Shown in pieces: positions 5,451-11,988 of a stretch of 12,078 nt of DNA; positions within the stretch are counted from its first letter, which is position 1; the number at the start of each line of letters is the position of its first letter. This DNA is from Gammaproteobacteria bacterium (lineage in GTDB: Bacteria; Pseudomonadota; Gammaproteobacteria; Chromatiales; Chromatiaceae): the NCBI GenBank assembly GCA_030594925.1, contig JAUVEG010000014.1:1-12078 (forward strand), written 5' to 3'. The position numbers and the translations under genes are program-made. The notes beneath the pieces were generated by a model. The model saw only the letters and a list, made by a program, of their open reading frames with translations. It did no database searches and was not told where the DNA came from.

Positions 5451-6398
5451 TTATTGAGAAATATTCTCCTCGAAGGAGTAGGGCAGTCCGAGAATTTCCA
5501 GTTTGTCCCCATTCTCATCATTGAGGCGCAATTCGCCGGTTTCGGCGTTTGCTACTTCGATCACTGCCAGCGCTTCGCAGACGCCGTCTGCTGATACGGC
5601 GCTCATGACAATCTTTCCACTTCCCTGTCCTGACTGACTTTGCGGTGAATAGAGATCGGCGCCGCTGGCAGGACAGTCGCCTTCAACTGCAACCCGATAC
5701 ATGCGGCGCTTGAGTTTTCCCAGATAGTGCATGCGGGCGACAATTTCCTGACCTGTGTAGCAGCCCTTGCTGAAACTGACGCCATTCACCAGGTGCATGT
5801 TGACCATTTGCGGTACAAACGCCTCGATAGTGGCATCAAAAACCGAGGGCAGGCCTGCGCGAATATCCAGCAGGCGCCACTGCTGATCAGTGCCCGGGGT
5901 TGTGGTCTCAGTCAAATGCTGCCGGCGTTGTGTGATTGCCCCGGCTGAACCTATGAGCAGGAATCGCGGTGCACTGGCGGCGATACGCACGGTGGTGACG
6001 CCATCTTCTGTTGCGATGCAGTCATCCGCCTGTGCAGCTATATCAGCAGCGGGCAGCGATGTGGCGCAGTCGCCATAGAGTCCGATGGTTTGCAACTCGT
6101 CAGAGGCGTCACTGAGCGTCACTTTTGACATCAATACAAACATACTCAGGCGCTGCAGCACTGGTGTGAGCCGTTCCCGGGGCATCAGCAGCAAAAAATC
6201 TCCAGCGTGGGATATCACCCTCATGGTCGCGAGCAGGCGTCCTTTTGGCGTGCAGTAGCCGCTCAGCTGGCTATGTTCTGACGTAACTTCTGTGATGTCA
6301 TTAGTGAGTTGTCCCTGCAGAAAATGTTCGATGTCATCACCGCTGGCGCGTATCAGGCCAAGATCAGAGAGGTCGAAGAGTTGGCAATTGTTCATCAT
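5451..6398 (-). CDS. ygfZ: Folate-binding protein YgfZ
   Basis: A 315-residue member of the YgfZ/GcvT family, which acts with tetrahydrofolate in the maturation or repair of some iron-sulfur enzymes in the cytoplasm. The decisive feature is the signature KGCYTGQE at residues 211-218, with conserved Cys213, followed by IVARMHYLGKLKRRMYRV. The N-terminal region (IEHFLQGQLTNDI, then GYCTPKGRLLATMRV) matches the GcvT-like fold, and the length fits the family (about 325 in E. coli). Two adjacent ATGs (6398, 6395) are possible starts and neither has a strong Shine-Dalgarno. The gene lies 89 bp downstream of the cupin-like gene in the same orientation, so a shared transcript is possible. It looks intact. 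Confidence 0.93.
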   Translation of the reverse strand: MMNNCQLFDLSDLGLIRASGDDIEHFLQGQLTNDITEVTSEHSQLSGYCTPKGRLLATMRVISHAGDFLLLMPRERLTPVLQRLSMFVLMSKVTLSDASDELQTIGLYGDCATSLPAADIAAQADDCIATEDGVTTVRIAASAPRFLLIGSAGAITQRRQHLTETTTPGTDQQWRLLDIRAGLPSVFDATIEAFVPQMVNMHLVNGVSFSKGCYTGQEIVARMHYLGKLKRRMYRVAVEGDCPASGADLYSPQSQSGQGSGKIVMSAVSADGVCEALAVIEVANAETGELRLNDENGDKLEILGLPYSFEENISQ

Positions 6399-6487
6399 GG
6401 ATGTTTTTATCTTTGAGATGTTGTTGCATCAAGCATGACGCAACAGTGAAGCTTGATCAAGTGATCAATTGCGGGGTTTTAGGGTTG

Positions 6488-7015
6488 TCAGCTATGCAAT
6501 GCCTCCCGTGCTGCATCTCTTCCACTGGATGCGTGCTTCCACCAGCGATGATGGGAGCCCTCCTCATTGACCTTGTCATGTTCGGTATAGCGTTGTTTGC
6601 CATCGCTGCCGACGGTTAAAAAACCCCAATCCCTGACTTTTGCAGTGTGCATGAAAAATGTCCATGCATGATGCTCGTGAGGCAGGATGACGCGGTGAAA
6701 ATCATCACCGCCGAGGTGGTTGATCCTGCCTGCCCCGAGGTGGCGTTCAACAATTTTGCCGTTGACCAGTCGCTGTTCCATGTAACCTCCGGCGAGCACG
6801 ATGCCGAGCGCACGATTCCAGGGATGATCATGCAGGCCGCGATCCGGATCGCTGGAGAGAAAACGGTGGATATAGGCGCCGCAGCCTCCAGGCAGACGGA
6901 AAAGGTGGTAGCGCTCCAGATAGGGTTCGCCCTGATTTCCACGGATGATGCGGCAGGGCAGCATGCCGGTTATTTTAAACAGCAGTTTGTCGATGAGGCG
7001 GATTTTTTTATGCAT
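6488..7015 (-). CDS. Cupin-like conserved protein
   Basis: A 175-residue soluble protein without signal peptide or membrane segment. A histidine pair in the block GLHDHPWNRALGIVLAGGY (His62, His64) and a later His in DDFHRV (His107) have the spacing of metal ligands in a cupin beta-barrel, and Glu80 may be a further ligand. Strands around YLERYHLFRLPGG, AYIHRFLSSD and WTFFMHTAKVRDWGFL fit the same fold. Similar small cupins of unknown substrate occur in many proteobacteria. I cannot assign a reaction. The ATG at 7015 starts a basic N-terminus (MHKKIRLIDK). The gene is divergent from the RNB exonuclease, with about 60 bp between starts. Confidence 0.7.
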   Translation of the reverse strand: MHKKIRLIDKLLFKITGMLPCRIIRGNQGEPYLERYHLFRLPGGCGAYIHRFLSSDPDRGLHDHPWNRALGIVLAGGYMEQRLVNGKIVERHLGAGRINHLGGDDFHRVILPHEHHAWTFFMHTAKVRDWGFLTVGSDGKQRYTEHDKVNEEGSHHRWWKHASSGRDAAREALHS

Positions 7016-7079
7016 GGGGCGGCAGGGTGGTGAACAAGGGGAGTATGATACGCCATCCGAGTATCAAAACGTGAGCCCG

Positions 7080-8900
7080 ATGGGGAATTTTTCAGTCAAT
7101 AATCTGGTGTTGTATAAAAGTCGTCCGGCGCGCATTACCGCCATCAGCGACAAGATCGATATCGAGTTCGGCAAGGGGAGAACCAGAAATAGCAAGCGTG
7201 TCAGGGAGAAGGATATCCACTTCATTCATGCCGGGCCTGTCGCTGATCTTGAGGCGCTCGACGCCGGAAAGCCGGATCTTGAAGATGCGCTGGAGTTGCT
7301 TCAGGGAGAGTCTGTCGGTTTGTCCGATTTTGCCGCTCTTCTCTTTGGGGACGATACCCCGTCGACCTGCTGGTCTGCGTTGCAACTGCTGCATGAGGGC
7401 CTCTATTTTACCGGCAGCGTTGATGCCATTACAGCAAGGAGTGCTGTAGAGATAGCGGCAGACAAGGCGGAGCGTGATCAAAAAGCACAGCACAAGGCGG
7501 CGTGGGATGCGATGATCGCACGTCTGAAAGAGGGGCGCATGCTCGGGGATGATCGCCGGCAACTACAGGAGGTCGAAAAAGTAGCGCTGGGGCAGGCGAC
7601 TGGCAGCCGCATCATGAAGGCGCTCGGGCTCTCTGAAAATGAGCAGCATGCACATCAACTGCTGTTGAAAAGCGGATACTGGGAGCATGAATTCAACCTC
7701 CATCCACTACGTGCAGGCGTTGCAATGGAGGAGCCACAGGTCGAGGTTCCGCAAGTTGAAGATGAGGAGCGGGTTGATCTGACAGCTCTGCCTGCTTTTG
7801 CCATCGATGATGAGGGCAGCACCGATCCGGATGATGCTATCTCGGTTCAGGGCAATCGTTTATGGGTGCATATTGCAGACGTTGCTGCACTGGCGCCTCC
7901 GGACTCTGCCCTGGACGTGGCTGCACGTGAACGCGGAGCTAATCTCTATCTTCCAGAAGCGCTGATCCCGATGTTTCCGCATGCTGTAACGCAGCAGCTG
8001 GGGCTTGGTTTGCAGCAGCAGACGCCTGTGTTGTCAGTCAGTTTCGAGGTGGGCGAGGATGGCAGCCTGTCGGATATCAAAATCCAGCCGAGCATTGTCG
8101 AGGTGACGCGTCTGAGCTATGGCGGGGCGGATGAGCAGTTGCAGAGCCGCTTTGCGGAAATGCTGGAAGTGACCGGGAGATTTCGCCGGCGGCGCCATGA
8201 AAATGGCGCCATTTCGCTGGATCTGCCGGAAGTAAGCGTGCGCATCAAAGGCGAGGAGATTGTGATCCGTCCGTTGGAGCGCGGCGGCAGCAGGGAGATG
8301 GTTGCCGAGGCGATGCTGTCGGCGGGGGAGGCTGTATCCCTGTTCGCGATCAAGCACGATATCCCCATTCCCTTTGCCAATCAACCTCCTCCGGAAGAGG
8401 AGCTTCAACCGCAGGGCCTGGCAGCCAACTTCGCCTGTCGGCGCAAGTTCAAACCTTCGCGCATGGCGACACAGGCGGAGCGGCATTCCGGATTGGGGCT
8501 TGACTCCTATACGCGTGTGACCAGTCCCCTGCGACGTTATCCGGATCTGCTGACGCATCAGCAAATCAGAAGCTTTTTACGCCAGCAGCCCTTACTGAGT
8601 CATGAGGCGATTACGGAGCGCATCGGCGCCTCTGCGGCGGCATCATCTGTGATCAGACGTGCGGAACGCTTCTCCAATCAGCACTGGAAGCTTGCGTGGC
8701 TGAAACGTCAGGAAAAATGGTGTGGTGAAGCGGTCATCGCGGCGCTCGACGAACGCAGAGCGACGCTGATCGTGCCGGAACTCGCACTGGAGTGCCGTTT
8801 GCGGCGCACATCGGGGATGGAGCTGGATCAAATCGTAAAAGTGGAACTGCAGTCTGTCGATTTTAGTGATCTGGATGTGCGTCTTCGTCTCACTGCATAG
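7080..8900 (+). CDS. RNB-domain exoribonuclease (RNase II family)
   Basis: A 606-residue RNase II-family 3'-5' exoribonuclease, counted from the ATG at 7080. The frame is open back to 6945, but that would overlap the divergent cupin gene's start; the GTG at 7071 is an alternative, and no site has a clear Shine-Dalgarno. Residues 6-50 (NLVLYKSRPARIT...VREKDIHFIH) look like a small N-terminal beta-barrel. The catalytic RNB domain begins at FAIDDEGSTDPDDAI (240-254), whose aspartates 243/244, 249, 251 and 252 are the Mg2+ ligands. It ends with TSPLRRYPDLLTHQQIRSF (481-499), which holds the conserved SPxRRYxD motif. The C-terminus (about 545-606) is a short barrel in the S1 position, without an obvious full S1 signature. 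It is shorter than E. coli RNase II (644) and RNase R, hence no gene symbol. Confidence 0.9.
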   Translation: MGNFSVNNLVLYKSRPARITAISDKIDIEFGKGRTRNSKRVREKDIHFIHAGPVADLEALDAGKPDLEDALELLQGESVGLSDFAALLFGDDTPSTCWSALQLLHEGLYFTGSVDAITARSAVEIAADKAERDQKAQHKAAWDAMIARLKEGRMLGDDRRQLQEVEKVALGQATGSRIMKALGLSENEQHAHQLLLKSGYWEHEFNLHPLRAGVAMEEPQVEVPQVEDEERVDLTALPAFAIDDEGSTDPDDAISVQGNRLWVHIADVAALAPPDSALDVAARERGANLYLPEALIPMFPHAVTQQLGLGLQQQTPVLSVSFEVGEDGSLSDIKIQPSIVEVTRLSYGGADEQLQSRFAEMLEVTGRFRRRRHENGAISLDLPEVSVRIKGEEIVIRPLERGGSREMVAEAMLSAGEAVSLFAIKHDIPIPFANQPPPEEELQPQGLAANFACRRKFKPSRMATQAERHSGLGLDSYTRVTSPLRRYPDLLTHQQIRSFLRQQPLLSHEAITERIGASAAASSVIRRAERFSNQHWKLAWLKRQEKWCGEAVIAALDERRATLIVPELALECRLRRTSGMELDQIVKVELQSVDFSDLDVRLRLTA

Positions 8901-8959
8901 GAAAACTCTGGTTGCATCGAAGGGATGAGGGTTCGGGGGACGGGAAATGCCAAACCTGG

Positions 8960-9115
8960 TAACTTCTCAATAACCCCGTGCAGGTTCTTCATTCGCTATG
9001 TTGTCATTTCGACCAAAGGGAGAAATCTGAAAGCACGGGATATAGTGAACAAATTCAAGATTTCTCCCTTTGGTCGAAATGACAAGTAATTGTGCACGGA
9101 GTTATTGAGATGTTA
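8960..9115. mobile_element. 156-bp nested inverted-repeat element with 10-bp direct repeat
   Basis: The outer arms (8960-8982 and 9093-9115) are inverted repeats with 2 mismatches in 23; counting two flanking bases that also pair, 23 of 25 match. An inner pair (9001-9028 and 9058-9085) is a perfect 28-bp inverted repeat containing GTCATTTCGACCAAAGGGAG. The element is bounded on both sides by CCAAACCTGG (8950-8959 and 9116-9125), which fits a 10-bp target duplication. It cannot encode a protein, so if mobile it moves in trans. It lies between the RNB exonuclease and the ATPase operon, and its transcript would form a very stable hairpin that could end read-through. Confidence 0.8.
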
Positions 9116-9177
9116 CCAAACCTGGCTATAAGTCATTGATTTATGTATCTTCCCCTGCGGATAAACTTGAATGGGGA

Positions 9178-9264
9178 CTCTAATCTAAGCGCGCAGCGAT
9201 TAGATTTAGAGCTCTCATGAGTTATACTATGCAGGATTTGATGTGTTTGCATGGCGATGCAAAC
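9178..9264 (+). promoter_or_regulatory. Promoter region with two palindromes upstream of the ATPase operon
   Basis: A TATACT -10 (9223-9228, one base from consensus) lies about 70 bp before the first gene; the -35 region is poor. It is bracketed by two dyads. The first is an imperfect palindrome, 9178-9211 (CTCTAATCTAAGCG against GATTAGATTTAGAG), over the -35. The second is a perfect GTTTGCAT-GGCG-ATGCAAAC (9245-9264) just downstream of the expected transcription start. A weak -35 between two dyads suggests a regulated promoter. The regulator is not in the window. Confidence 0.5.
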
Positions 9265-9295
9265 AACACAGTTTTTTAAAGGAGAACCTCCCACA

Positions 9296-9466
9296 ATGCC
9301 ACAAGATAAACCAAAAGTTCTGCAGGAATTTGAAGCCTACTGCGCCGAAGAGCGTGAACACCGAATGAATGCCGGCGGACAGTTTGATGTTGAACTTTAC
9401 GACGAGGCGGTCAAACTTTCCGTACGCCAGCTGATACCACTGCTTGAGGGGGGAGAGCGCGCATGA
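9296..9466 (+). CDS. 56-residue acidic protein, first gene of the ATPase operon
   Basis: The frame is open from 9251, but the ATG at 9296 is preferred: AAAGGAG (9278-9284) lies 11 nt before it, and the upstream 15 codons overlap the palindrome. The product is MPQDKPKVLQEFEAYCAEER and on to GGQFDVELYDEAVKLSVRQLIPLLEGGERA. It is soluble, acidic and probably helical, with no family I recognise. Its last codons overlap the next start (ATGA at 9463-9466), so translation of the two genes should be coupled. That points to a fixed stoichiometric partner or regulator of the membrane ATPase. Codon use and amino-acid composition look like a real gene. Confidence 0.75.
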   Translation: MPQDKPKVLQEFEAYCAEEREHRMNAGGQFDVELYDEAVKLSVRQLIPLLEGGERA

Positions 9467-11295
9467 TCATTACCCGTCTCTATGCGAAAAATGTCTTGAA
9501 ATATGGAACCCTGCTGCTGGAGGATATGCCGCAAAAGGGCGTGATCGGCATCAGCGGAGCTAATGAGTCCGGAAAAAGCAGCATTGGTGAAACCATCTGT
9601 TTTGCGCTGTTTGGCCGCACCTGGTCTCTGGACGAGAAGAGCCGCCAGAAGGTGATTCGCTGGGGTGAGAACCGCTGCCTGGTCATGTTGCGCTTTGTGG
9701 CTGCGGATGACAAAGAGTATGAAATTACACGCCATCTTGATTCAGACGGCAACCATAGCGCCAGGCTGTCGGTTGTCGGCGAAGATGAACATGTCACCAA
9801 GGGTGCGGATGCCGTCAAACTGCAGATACAGCAGATTCTTGGCATCAAGTATGATGAATATATCGAATCTTTCTACCTTGCCCAGCGTGAACTGACGACC
9901 CCTCATCCGCATAGTGATGCGATCAAGAGCATGGCGGGTATTCTCAGCCTGGAAAAATCACGTGATGAGTTTGAGCGGGAGATCGCCCACTTCCGAAAAG
10001 GGATGGTGAATGCCGATTCGCAGCATATCCACCTGCAGGAGGAGTTGGAAGATCTGGCTGTCATACCGGATTATCTGCAGGAGATGGAGTCGCAGCGCGC
10101 ATCCATCGATACCGCTTGCGATGCCTGTGAACAGCGCGGAGAGGAGCTGCAGGAGAAGACCGGAGCCTATTTGGCAACGCTGAATGAATACCAGGCAGCG
10201 AGATCGAGAAGAGGAAAGTCACGTTTATACGAGATGCTGCTGTTGCTGTCTGGAGCGACGCTGGCCGTAATCTGGCTGATGATAACTCTGTTGCCTGAAC
10301 GCGCTGTATCCGTGGTTCTTCATGATCTGCTGGCGAAAATGCCTTTCTGGAGTGATGCGTTTCTTCCCCTGCTCGTCTATCTCGCCGGTGCATTTGGCCT
10401 GATTGCACTGCTGCTATGGAAAAGCGGTTCCTCGGCAGCTTCCAGGATGCGGCAGCTGGAATCAGGAAGTGGCAACTACTATCACTTATTTGAAAAAAGC
10501 GTGGAGCAGCGCAGCAGCGGTGACGATCTCAAACTGCTGGGACTCAATGCCGACGCAGTTGAACTGCAGATCGATGCTGCCCAGACATCGACGCTATTGT
10601 CATGGCTGAAACTGCACCAGGCCAGTGACAAGGAGGTGCAGGCAGGCGCCAACCGTGAGACTACCTGGCTCAACCAGGTGATCAATCTTCAGGAGGATAG
10701 ACTCAAGGAGCTGGATGAGGAGATTGCCGCAGAGCGTGATCGTGTCCGCCGGGCAACAGGCTTGCAGCATCAGCAGGAGAGCTTTCAGCATACCGTAGAG
10801 GACAACAGTCAGCAGATCAAGGTGCGTGCACTGGCAACGCAACTGCTTGATGGCGCCATTGAGCGTGTCGCCAAGAAATTCAATCGTGAATTGCGTGACG
10901 GGGCGGGCAAAATACTGCCCGATTTTACCCAGGGTCAATACCAGCACATCAAGCTGGATGATGATCTGGATGTACAGCTGTTCTCCTCCCAAAAGGGCGA
11001 TTTCATGGAGTTTGACGAGGTCTCCAGCGGAACCCAGCGCCAGGTGCTGCTGGCGGTTCGACTCAGCATGTCACAGGCGCTCGCTGATGACGTTCTCAAG
11101 GGAAATCAGTTTCTGTTTCTGGATGAACCCTTTGCATTCTTTGACCAGGAACGCACCAGCCAGTCACTGCAGTCGATGGAGACACTGGAGCATTTGCCGC
11201 AAATCTGGATCATTGCCCAGAAGTTTCCCGACGATGCGGTGTTTGCCCGCCATATCGACTGCAAACATATAGCGGTTGATCTCAGTTCGACCTGA
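9463..11295 (+). CDS. Membrane-anchored SMC/Rad50-like AAA ATPase
   Basis: A 610-residue protein with the split ATPase of Rad50/SbcC/RecF-type proteins. The N-terminal head has Walker A GANESGKSS (32-40) and a Q-loop in FYLAQRELTT (Gln141). The C-terminal head has the signature EVSSGTQRQVLL (519-530), Walker B FLFLDEP (550-556) and D-loop Asp561. Between them are coiled-coil segments (about 163-250 and 385-452). Unusually, two transmembrane helices (about 257-277 and 299-319) sit where the coiled-coil apex would be, with a roughly 20-residue loop between them. Both heads would be cytoplasmic and the tip anchored in the membrane. The switch position after Walker B is Gln586 (WIIAQK) where many relatives have His. 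The closest analogy I know is YhaN-type ATPases, usually next to an SbcD-like nuclease; none is present here. The start overlaps the upstream gene by 4 bp. Confidence 0.85.
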   Translation: MIITRLYAKNVLKYGTLLLEDMPQKGVIGISGANESGKSSIGETICFALFGRTWSLDEKSRQKVIRWGENRCLVMLRFVAADDKEYEITRHLDSDGNHSARLSVVGEDEHVTKGADAVKLQIQQILGIKYDEYIESFYLAQRELTTPHPHSDAIKSMAGILSLEKSRDEFEREIAHFRKGMVNADSQHIHLQEELEDLAVIPDYLQEMESQRASIDTACDACEQRGEELQEKTGAYLATLNEYQAARSRRGKSRLYEMLLLLSGATLAVIWLMITLLPERAVSVVLHDLLAKMPFWSDAFLPLLVYLAGAFGLIALLLWKSGSSAASRMRQLESGSGNYYHLFEKSVEQRSSGDDLKLLGLNADAVELQIDAAQTSTLLSWLKLHQASDKEVQAGANRETTWLNQVINLQEDRLKELDEEIAAERDRVRRATGLQHQQESFQHTVEDNSQQIKVRALATQLLDGAIERVAKKFNRELRDGAGKILPDFTQGQYQHIKLDDDLDVQLFSSQKGDFMEFDEVSSGTQRQVLLAVRLSMSQALADDVLKGNQFLFLDEPFAFFDQERTSQSLQSMETLEHLPQIWIIAQKFPDDAVFARHIDCKHIAVDLSST

Positions 11296-11337
11296 CAGCT
11301 GAAGCGCATCTGTCGAGAGCGTGACGTTTAAATAATC

Positions 11338-11401
11338 AACCACGGAACACGGACTACACGGAAAAGAGAAAAATTCAGTGTGGTCCCTGTGTTCCGTGGT
11401 T
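11338..11401. repeat. Dyad repeat between the ATPase and FmdB genes
   Basis: AACCACGGAACAC (11338-11350) pairs perfectly with GTGTTCCGTGGTT (11389-11401). After a 2-nt bulge the stem continues with GGACTACAC against GTGTGGTCC with one mismatch, around a purine-rich loop. ACCACGGAACAC-type dyads recur in many bacterial genomes as dispersed repeats. It begins 42 bp after the ATPase stop and could act as a 3'-end hairpin for that operon. Its right arm reaches the -35 zone of the FmdB promoter. Confidence 0.7.
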
Positions 11402-11424
11402 AATAACAGACTTTGTGGTAAAAT
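11396..11424 (+). promoter_or_regulatory. Extended -10 promoter of the FmdB gene
   Basis: TGGTAAAAT at 11416-11424 is an extended -10 (TGn plus TAAAAT, one base from consensus). The position for a -35 (11396-11401, GTGGTT) is a poor match and lies in the arm of the dyad repeat, which suits a promoter that depends on its extended -10. Transcription would start near 11431, about 30 nt before the ATG. Confidence 0.6.
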
Positions 11425-11460
11425 CCCGCGCCTTATTGTGTCGGAGGAGGAGTAAGCACG

Positions 11461-11742
11461 ATGCCAATTTATGAATACTGTTGTGAAGAGTGTGGCCATG
11501 AAATGGAGGCGATGCAGAAAATCAGCGATAAAGTGCTGACCGAGTGTCCCGCCTGCGGCAAACCAGCACTAAAAAAGATGCTTTCAGCGCCGGGATTCCG
11601 CCTCAAGGGCAGTGGCTGGTATGAGACGGACTTTAAAGGCGGAAAAAAGAAAAATGTCGCTGATTCCGGTTCCGATTCAGGTGAATCTTCAGCCTCAAAA
11701 TCAAGCCACTCCTGCGGCGGCAGTAAATGCGCTTGTAACTGA
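11461..11742 (+). CDS. FmdB-family zinc-ribbon protein
   Basis: A 93-residue small protein with the FmdB/CxxC regulatory domain at the N-terminus. MPIYEYCCEECGHEMEAMQK is the family opening, with zinc knuckles CEEC (8-11) and CPAC (29-32) for one zinc ion, followed by KKMLSAPGFRLKGSGWYETDF, typical of this family. The tail is low-complexity (Ser/Lys/Gly) and ends in SHSCGGSKCACN, a second cysteine cluster. A strong GGAGGAGG lies about 10 nt before the ATG. FmdB-like genes commonly sit directly upstream of aspS in gammaproteobacteria, as here. Their function is poorly defined: the name comes from a proposed regulator of a methylotroph amide-induced operon, and nucleic-acid binding is only inferred from the zinc ribbon. 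Confidence 0.9.
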   Translation: MPIYEYCCEECGHEMEAMQKISDKVLTECPACGKPALKKMLSAPGFRLKGSGWYETDFKGGKKKNVADSGSDSGESSASKSSHSCGGSKCACN

Positions 11743-11743
11743 A

Positions 11744-11957
11744 TTCCCCCTAACCCCCCTTTTTCAAAGGGGGGGTTAAATTGTTAGTATCTTCAAACCC
11801 CTCCTATTCGAAAGGGGGGTGAGTGGTTATTATCTCTCAACCTTCCTAATTGAAAGGGGAATAGAGCAGTTATTACCTTTATCCTCCCTACGACAAAGGG
11901 GGATTGGATTTTTACTCCTTCTACCCCCCTTTGTAAAAGGGGGGCTTGGGGGGATTT
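11744..11957. repeat. Array of five C-run/G-run hairpins between FmdB and aspS
   Basis: Five related palindromic units start near 11744, 11794, 11838, 11880 and 11922, spaced 41-50 bp. Each has a C-rich arm (for example ACCCCCCTTT), a short AT loop and a G-rich arm (AAAGGGGGG). Units 1 and 5 are the most regular and carry an additional outer pair (CCCCCTAA before, CTTGGGGGGATT after). The inner three are degenerate, notably unit 3 (CCTTCCTAATTGAAAGGGG). Repeats of the AACCCCCCTTTTTCAAAGGGGGG type are dispersed in many genomes; a tandem run of five is less usual. Any of the hairpins could terminate or attenuate transcription before aspS. Confidence 0.85.
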
Positions 11958-11988
11958 TTGTTTTTAGTGTTTTTGTGGAACAGAATTA

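Noticed and set aside
8034..8564. Long minus-strand frame inside the exonuclease gene
   Set aside because: A shadow of the RNB coding frame; its translation has no family features.
10117..10128. CDAC as a Rad50-type zinc hook
   Set aside because: It lies in one coil about 35 residues before the membrane helices, not at the apex, so it is not evidence of a hook on its own.
11744..11957. CRISPR-like array
   Set aside because: The units are degenerate palindromes with similar, short intervening sequence, unlike identical repeats with unique spacers, and no cas genes are present.
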